Source of the DNA: Micromonospora sp. NBC_01699
Lineage (GTDB): Bacteria; Actinomycetota; Actinomycetes; Mycobacteriales; Micromonosporaceae
DNA length: 64,000 nucleotides
Assembly: GCF_036250065.1 (NCBI RefSeq)
Contig: NZ_CP109199.1
Span: 7,376,001 to 7,440,000, forward strand
Reading direction: 5' to 3'
Part shown: piece by piece, positions 60,104 to 64,000 of the stretch
How positions within the stretch are numbered: the stretch's first letter is position 1
How the letters are laid out: every line of letters starts with the position of its first letter
The notes under the pieces: model-generated
Told to the model about the DNA's origin: nothing
The model's input: the letters and a program-made list of their open reading frames with translations, nothing else
Database searches by the model: none
Made by a program: the position numbers and the translations under genes

Positions 60104-60428
60104 CGCGGGTCCGGTCCGGTCGCCACACTCTGCTGCACGCCCACAACATAGCGGGTACCCGCGACCGGAAACGCACGGGCGGCCGACACCCGGCATCGAG
60201 CGGCAGCGCCGCCGGCCGCCACGCCGTCACCGGTGGTTTCGACCCGGTGACGCCGGCCCGATGACATGCGTCTGTTTCGACGCATGTCGACAAATATTCA
60301 TGCTAGATCGAGATCGACGTCCAACGATTCATCGAGACTGGGCAGACCCCGGTAACCCGCCGGTAACAAAACCCCATCCCCCCGGGTGCCCCCACCACGG
60401 GCATCGTTTCCTCCGGAGGTATCCCCCC
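60104..60428. other. Intergenic control region before the phospholipase gene
   Basis: No gene seen in 325 bp between divergent starts. GACATGCGTC at 60263-60272 is repeated inverted at 60279-60288 (6-base spacer), a candidate operator or hairpin. Just after it the sequence turns AT-rich (CGACAAATATTCATGCTAGATC), which looks like a promoter. GGAGG at about 60415 is the ribosome binding site of the phospholipase. Confidence 0.6.
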
Positions 60429-60965
60429 ATGCCCCGTCGGTTGACCACAATGCTCGCCGCCGCAGCGTTCGCCCTGCTCGGCATACTCGGCGTTGCCTCG
60501 CCCGCAGCCGCGGTGACGCCCGCCCAGAAGCTCTCCGTCCTGACCGGTTGGACCCAGACCAGCGCCGCCAGCTACAACAACTGGAACGCCGCCCGGAACA
60601 ACAAGGCTCCCTGGGCCGACTACAACTTCGACTGGTCCACCGACTACTGCTCGTCGAGCCCGGACAACCCCCTCGGGTTCAACTTCGAGCTCTCCTGCTA
60701 CCGGCACGACTTCGGCTACCGCAACTTCAAGGCGATCGGCCAGTTCCCGGCCAACAAGTCCCGGTTGGACAGCGCCTTCTACGAGGACCTCAAGCGCTCC
60801 TGCGCCACCTACAACTCGATCGTACGTCCGGCCTGCACCAGCCTGGCCTGGATCTACTACGAGGCGGTGAGCGTCTTCGGCAAGGTGGCCGTCAGCCAGG
60901 CCGACCTGGACCGCGTGGCCAAGATGAAGTCCGACGCCGAGCGGAGCGCCGGCCTCGTCCACTGA
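60429..60965 (+). CDS. Secreted prokaryotic phospholipase A2
   Basis: Exported phospholipase A2 of the Streptomyces violaceoruber type, 178 residues. A signal peptide (TTMLAAAAFALLGILGVASP, cleavage near ASPAAA) is followed by DWSTDYCSSSPDNPLGFNFE and the catalytic SCYRHDFGYRNFKAIGQF, where His-Asp (HD) is the active pair, then KSRLDSAFYEDLKRSCATYN. Cys residues at both motifs would form the structural disulfides. Calcium-dependent lipid hydrolysis outside the cell is expected. ATG 60429 with GGAGG about 9 bp upstream. Its stop codon begins an 18-bp repeat series. Confidence 0.9.
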   Translation: MPRRLTTMLAAAAFALLGILGVASPAAAVTPAQKLSVLTGWTQTSAASYNNWNAARNNKAPWADYNFDWSTDYCSSSPDNPLGFNFELSCYRHDFGYRNFKAIGQFPANKSRLDSAFYEDLKRSCATYNSIVRPACTSLAWIYYEAVSVFGKVAVSQADLDRVAKMKSDAERSAGLVH

Positions 60966-61013
60966 GCCGGTTCCACCCGCCGAGCCGGGCTCGCCCGTCG
61001 AGCCCGGCTCGTC
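60960..61013. repeat. Three degenerate 18-bp units spanning a stop codon, with stem-loop
   Basis: Units at 60960-60977, 60978-60995 and 60996-61013 share the pattern CnCnGAGCCSG; the first holds the phospholipase stop codon, replaced by CGA in the others. The second and third form a perfect 13-bp stem (CGAGCCGGGCTCG, 60981-60993, with 60999-61011; 5-base loop), likely a bidirectional terminator before the convergent cyclase-like gene. Confidence 0.8.
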
Positions 61014-61016
61014 CGG

Positions 61017-63878
61017 TCAGGAACCGGGACGCTCACGGCGGTCGAGGGCCTCGCCCAGCGGATCGGAACGGACCGGGGCGCGCCCGGCCCTCGACCGCTG
61101 GGCCGCCTGCTCCACCCCGGAGAAACGGATCGATCCGGCGGCCAGGTCGGGATGGTCGACCGCGAGCGCCACCGCGGCCGCCTCCTCCAACGTCAACTCG
61201 GCCCCCTCCGCGTAGGCCGCGTCGAACGCCCCGTCACCGAGTACGCCCCGCAGGCCGGCCTGCTCCTCCAGCCAGTACTGACCGAACATGCCGGCCGTGC
61301 TGCGCATCGCCGACCGGGTCGCCTGGGCCGCGCCGAACAGGCGGGCGGCGGTGACCGGGTCACCGCCCCAGGCGCAGCGCACCGCGATCGCGTTGATCGT
61401 GTCGCAGGCGCGTCCGTGGAATCCGTGCCCCATCCGGGAACGAAGCGCCACCACCAGGTGGTCGTGCGCGGCGACCAGGTCGCCTCGGGACAGCGCCACC
61501 ATGCCGAGCAGCATGTCGACCGAGCGCCGGGCCCGCTCGGTCGGGCGGGCCGCCTCCACCGGGCGGGCCGCCCCGAGCAGCTCGGCCGCCTCGTCCAGCG
61601 CGCACCGGCGCCAGAGCAGTTCGGCCAGGCTGTAGACGGCGAACAGCGCGTCGCCGGAGACGTCGTTCTGGTGCGCCCAGGCGATCACCTCCCGGCAGAC
61701 CCGCTCGGCCTCGGCGAGCTGCCCCATGTCGATCAGCGGTGCGGCCCGTCCGGCCAGCACCCGCGCCTGTAGACCGGCGTCACCGGCCTGCCGGGCGGCC
61801 GACTCGGCCCGCTGCGAGAAGCGCAGTTCCTCGGCGAACTCGCCGTCCGCCCCGGCGTGCAGCGAGTGCATGTGGTACGCCGCAGCCAGCTCCGCCTCGG
61901 GGATCCGCTCACCGGTTTCGGCGATCCGACCGTAGAGCCGGAACAGCCACAGCCGCCCCTCCCGGGCCAGTCCGCGTTCGCGCCACCACTGGTCGAGGCC
62001 GCCGGCCAGTTGCAGGCCCTGGCGGGCGCTGCCACCGGTGGCCGTCCACCGCAGCGCGGCGCGCATCTCGTCGGCGAGCGGGTCGAGCGCGTACAGCGAC
62101 AGGGTGACCGGGCGGTCGTCCGGCCCCAGGTACGCCCGTTGCAGGGCATGCAGTGACCAGGCCACGTGCCGGTCCCGGGCGCCCTGCTCCTCGCCGGCGT
62201 CGACCAGGCGGCGGGCGGCATAGGCACGGATCGGGTCGAGCATCCGGTAGGTGCTGCCGGACACGTTCGGCTCGACCTGGATCATGGACTTGTCGGCGAG
62301 CACCGAGAGCGGGTCGAGCGGGTCGTCGTCAAGCAGCCACTCCACGGTGGCCAGGTCGACCGGGCCGGAGAAGACCGCGAGCCAGCGCAGCAGCCGCGCG
62401 GCGCGGGGCCCGAGCGTACGGTACGACCAGGTCACGGTCGCCTGCATGGTGACGTGTCGCTGGGTCGCCGACCGTTGGGCGGCGCGGGTGGCGGCGGCCG
62501 GGGCCACGCCCAGCGCGGCGGCGGCCAGGTCGACGGTGTCGTGCTGGTTGGCGATCCACCTGGGTGCCGGTTCGGGCTGTTCCGGCTCGTCCCGCCCGGC
62601 GTCCAGCGCGCCGAGCACGTCGTCCAGCCGCCCGGCGAGCTGGCTCGCGGAGAGGATCCGCAGCCGGGCGGCGGCCAGCTCGATGGCGAGCGGAAGGCCG
62701 TCCAACCGGGCCACCACCCGTTCCAGGTCGGCCGACTCGGCGGGGCTGGAACGCCGGCCTCCACGGGCGGCCACCGTGCGGTCGAGCAGCAGCGCTATCG
62801 CGTCGCTCGGACCGCCGCCGGGGCCCGGCTCGACGGATAGCGGCGGGATCCGCCACACCACCTCGCCCGGCAGGCCGAGCGATTCCCGGCTGGTCGCCAG
62901 CACCCGCACGCCGCTGCCGCCGGTGAGCAGCCGGGCGATGACCTCGGCGCAGGCCGCCGGCTGGGCGTCACAGGTGTCCAGCAGGACCAGCATCCGCCGC
63001 GACGCGGCGTACTCGACCAGGGTCTCCGACATCGGTCGGCCGGGCTCGGGTCGCAGCCCGAGCACCGCGGCGATGGCGAAGGCGACCAGGCCCGGATCCG
63101 TCACCGCCGCGATGTCGACGAACCAGACCCCGTCCGGGTACGTCTCCACGTCGGCACCGACCACCTCGACCGCGAGCCGGGTCTTGCCCGCGCCACCGGC
63201 CCCGACCACGGTGACCAGACGTTGCTCGTTGACCAGGCGGTGCAGGTCGGCTCGTTCCGCCCGGCGCCCGACGAACGAGGTGACCTGGGTCGGCAGGTTG
63301 TGCGGTACGGCATCCGCGGTACGCGGCCGGGGGAACTGGCGCTCCAGCCCGGGGGCGACCAGTTGGAAGAGGCGTTCCCGGTCGTCGAAGCCGCGCAGCC
63401 GGTGCAGTCCCAGGTCGAGCAGCGATGCTCCGGGCGGCAGTGGTGCCGCGTGCCGGGCGGTCGCGCCGGAGCAGAGCACCTGTCCGCCGTGCGCCGCGGC
63501 GGCGATCCGGGCGGCGCGGTGCACCTCGGGGCTGGCGTACTCGCCCGCGAGCGGCTCGGCGTGGCCGGTGTGCAGCCCCATCCTGACCCGTGGGGTGGCC
63601 TCGGGCGTGGGCCACTCGTGGCTGGCCAGTGCACGTTGTGCGGTCAGGCAGGCGTCCAGTGCGGCGGCCGCGTCGGCGAACGCGATGAAGAACGAGTCGC
63701 CCTCGGTGAAGAGTTCCGTGCCGTCGCTCGCGGCCAGGGTGGAGCGGAGCAGTCGTCGGTGCTCACTGAGCACCGGGCGATAGCCCGAACCGAGCATCTG
63801 GGCCAACCTGGTCGAGCCCTCGATGTCGGTGAACATGAAAGTCACCAGCCCACTCGGCAGGTGGATCCGTACCGACAT
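61017..63878 (-). CDS. Class III cyclase-like / NB-ARC ATPase / TPR signalling protein
   Basis: A 953-residue protein. The N-terminal class III cyclase fold has VTFMFTDIEGSTRLAQMLGS (metal Asp), FTEGDSFFIAFADAAAALDA and VRMGLHTGHAEPLAGEY, but the usual VNxAAR motif reads EVHRAARI, so the ribose-binding Asn is His. Next is an AAA/NB-ARC ATPase with VTVVGAGGAGKTRLAVEVVG (Walker A) and MLVLLDTCDAQPAACAEVIA (Walker B area), a winged-helix-like LRILSASQLAGRLDDVL, and a C-terminal TPR-like helical half. ATG 63878 with GGAGG 8 bp upstream. Unlike the mycobacterial Rv1358-type relatives it has no C-terminal LuxR HTH. Confidence 0.88.
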   Translation of the reverse strand: MSVRIHLPSGLVTFMFTDIEGSTRLAQMLGSGYRPVLSEHRRLLRSTLAASDGTELFTEGDSFFIAFADAAAALDACLTAQRALASHEWPTPEATPRVRMGLHTGHAEPLAGEYASPEVHRAARIAAAAHGGQVLCSGATARHAAPLPPGASLLDLGLHRLRGFDDRERLFQLVAPGLERQFPRPRTADAVPHNLPTQVTSFVGRRAERADLHRLVNEQRLVTVVGAGGAGKTRLAVEVVGADVETYPDGVWFVDIAAVTDPGLVAFAIAAVLGLRPEPGRPMSETLVEYAASRRMLVLLDTCDAQPAACAEVIARLLTGGSGVRVLATSRESLGLPGEVVWRIPPLSVEPGPGGGPSDAIALLLDRTVAARGGRRSSPAESADLERVVARLDGLPLAIELAAARLRILSASQLAGRLDDVLGALDAGRDEPEQPEPAPRWIANQHDTVDLAAAALGVAPAAATRAAQRSATQRHVTMQATVTWSYRTLGPRAARLLRWLAVFSGPVDLATVEWLLDDDPLDPLSVLADKSMIQVEPNVSGSTYRMLDPIRAYAARRLVDAGEEQGARDRHVAWSLHALQRAYLGPDDRPVTLSLYALDPLADEMRAALRWTATGGSARQGLQLAGGLDQWWRERGLAREGRLWLFRLYGRIAETGERIPEAELAAAYHMHSLHAGADGEFAEELRFSQRAESAARQAGDAGLQARVLAGRAAPLIDMGQLAEAERVCREVIAWAHQNDVSGDALFAVYSLAELLWRRCALDEAAELLGAARPVEAARPTERARRSVDMLLGMVALSRGDLVAAHDHLVVALRSRMGHGFHGRACDTINAIAVRCAWGGDPVTAARLFGAAQATRSAMRSTAGMFGQYWLEEQAGLRGVLGDGAFDAAYAEGAELTLEEAAAVALAVDHPDLAAGSIRFSGVEQAAQRSRAGRAPVRSDPLGEALDRRERPGS

Positions 63879-64000
63879 GCGTGGAACCTCCGCCCCCTGG
63901 AAGTCGCGTTTATGCTGCCGTATTTCGACGTCACAGCGCATCGTAGGAACGGACGGGGCGAGGCCGACCCAAGGTGCCAACTCACTACGTGACCATGGAA

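Overview
The window is chromosomal DNA of very high GC content with many GTG starts, GGAGG-type ribosome binding sites and dense, mostly vertically inherited actinobacterial genes. An actinobacterial SOS box, a DUF3117 protein, a DUF6758 protein, a SigE-family ECF sigma factor, and gene order shared with mycobacteria (fmdB-fthC-galU-moeA; folP2-DivIVA-tag-DUF3117; O-methyltransferase-htrA-tatB-mrp-DUF1003-MgtE) point to an actinomycete, most likely a Micromonosporaceae member (Micromonospora-like). The family assignment is an inference. I found no rRNA, tRNA, CRISPR array, prophage, insertion sequence or large secondary-metabolite cluster.

Layout. 1-5.6 kb: cell-wall sugar and cofactor genes (moeA, galU, fthC, fmdB) with a membrane diguanylate cyclase placed between galU and fthC. 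5.6-9.6 kb: two DnaA boxes, a SAF/RcpC-like protein, small membrane and acidic proteins, a Fur regulator and a DUF2236 oxygenase-like protein. 9.6-19.2 kb: a long leftward block with a RecB-like nuclease, MarC, a PHP phosphoesterase, two paralogous membrane propeller-like proteins with an ECF sigma factor, a PH-domain membrane protein with a 52-residue companion, DUF6758 and a SpoU/TrmH methyltransferase. 19.2-25.8 kb: thioredoxin, a DCC protein, a LacI-regulated sugar dehydrogenase/isomerase pair, and a LexA-box radical SAM gene. 25.8-32.5 kb: two DUF4190 proteins, two short-chain dehydrogenases, a CitE-like lyase and a secreted beta-helix protein. 32.5-38 kb: a KimA-like transporter, an EamA exporter, a HAD hydrolase and small enzymes. 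38-48 kb: PhzF, MgtE-N/CBS, DUF1003, Mrp, TatB, HtrA, an O-methyltransferase, an MBL hydrolase, leucyl aminopeptidase and DUF3117. 48-54 kb: PaaX/enoyl-CoA hydratase, tag, SRPBCC, DivIVA, FolP2, and an orphan NuoA with a small HTH protein. 54-64 kb: a surface protein, 2-oxoacid:acceptor oxidoreductase (KorAB), a TrkA-type potassium channel, a secreted phospholipase A2 and a 953-residue cyclase/NB-ARC/TPR protein.

The most unusual signal lies at gene ends rather than in a gene. At least eight genes carry short direct or tandem repeats (about 14-31 bp units) that span or abut the stop codon and continue into the 3' flank. In two of them the copied TGAs fall in all three reading frames. A second recurrent structure is a large intergenic inverted repeat flanked by a pyrimidine-rich left side and a purine-rich right side (6461-6537, 20319-20388, 34855-34920). 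A third is a LacI gene whose central portion uses almost no G-ending codons, with abrupt changes of codon style inside the reading frame.

Regulation visible in sequence: a perfect LexA palindrome 9 bp before the Rv2578c-type radical SAM gene; LacI-type operators at 23025 and, without an obvious partner gene, at 19605; paired palindromes before the HTH-nuoA genes; a 15-bp palindrome before paaX; and strong stem-loops between convergent genes.
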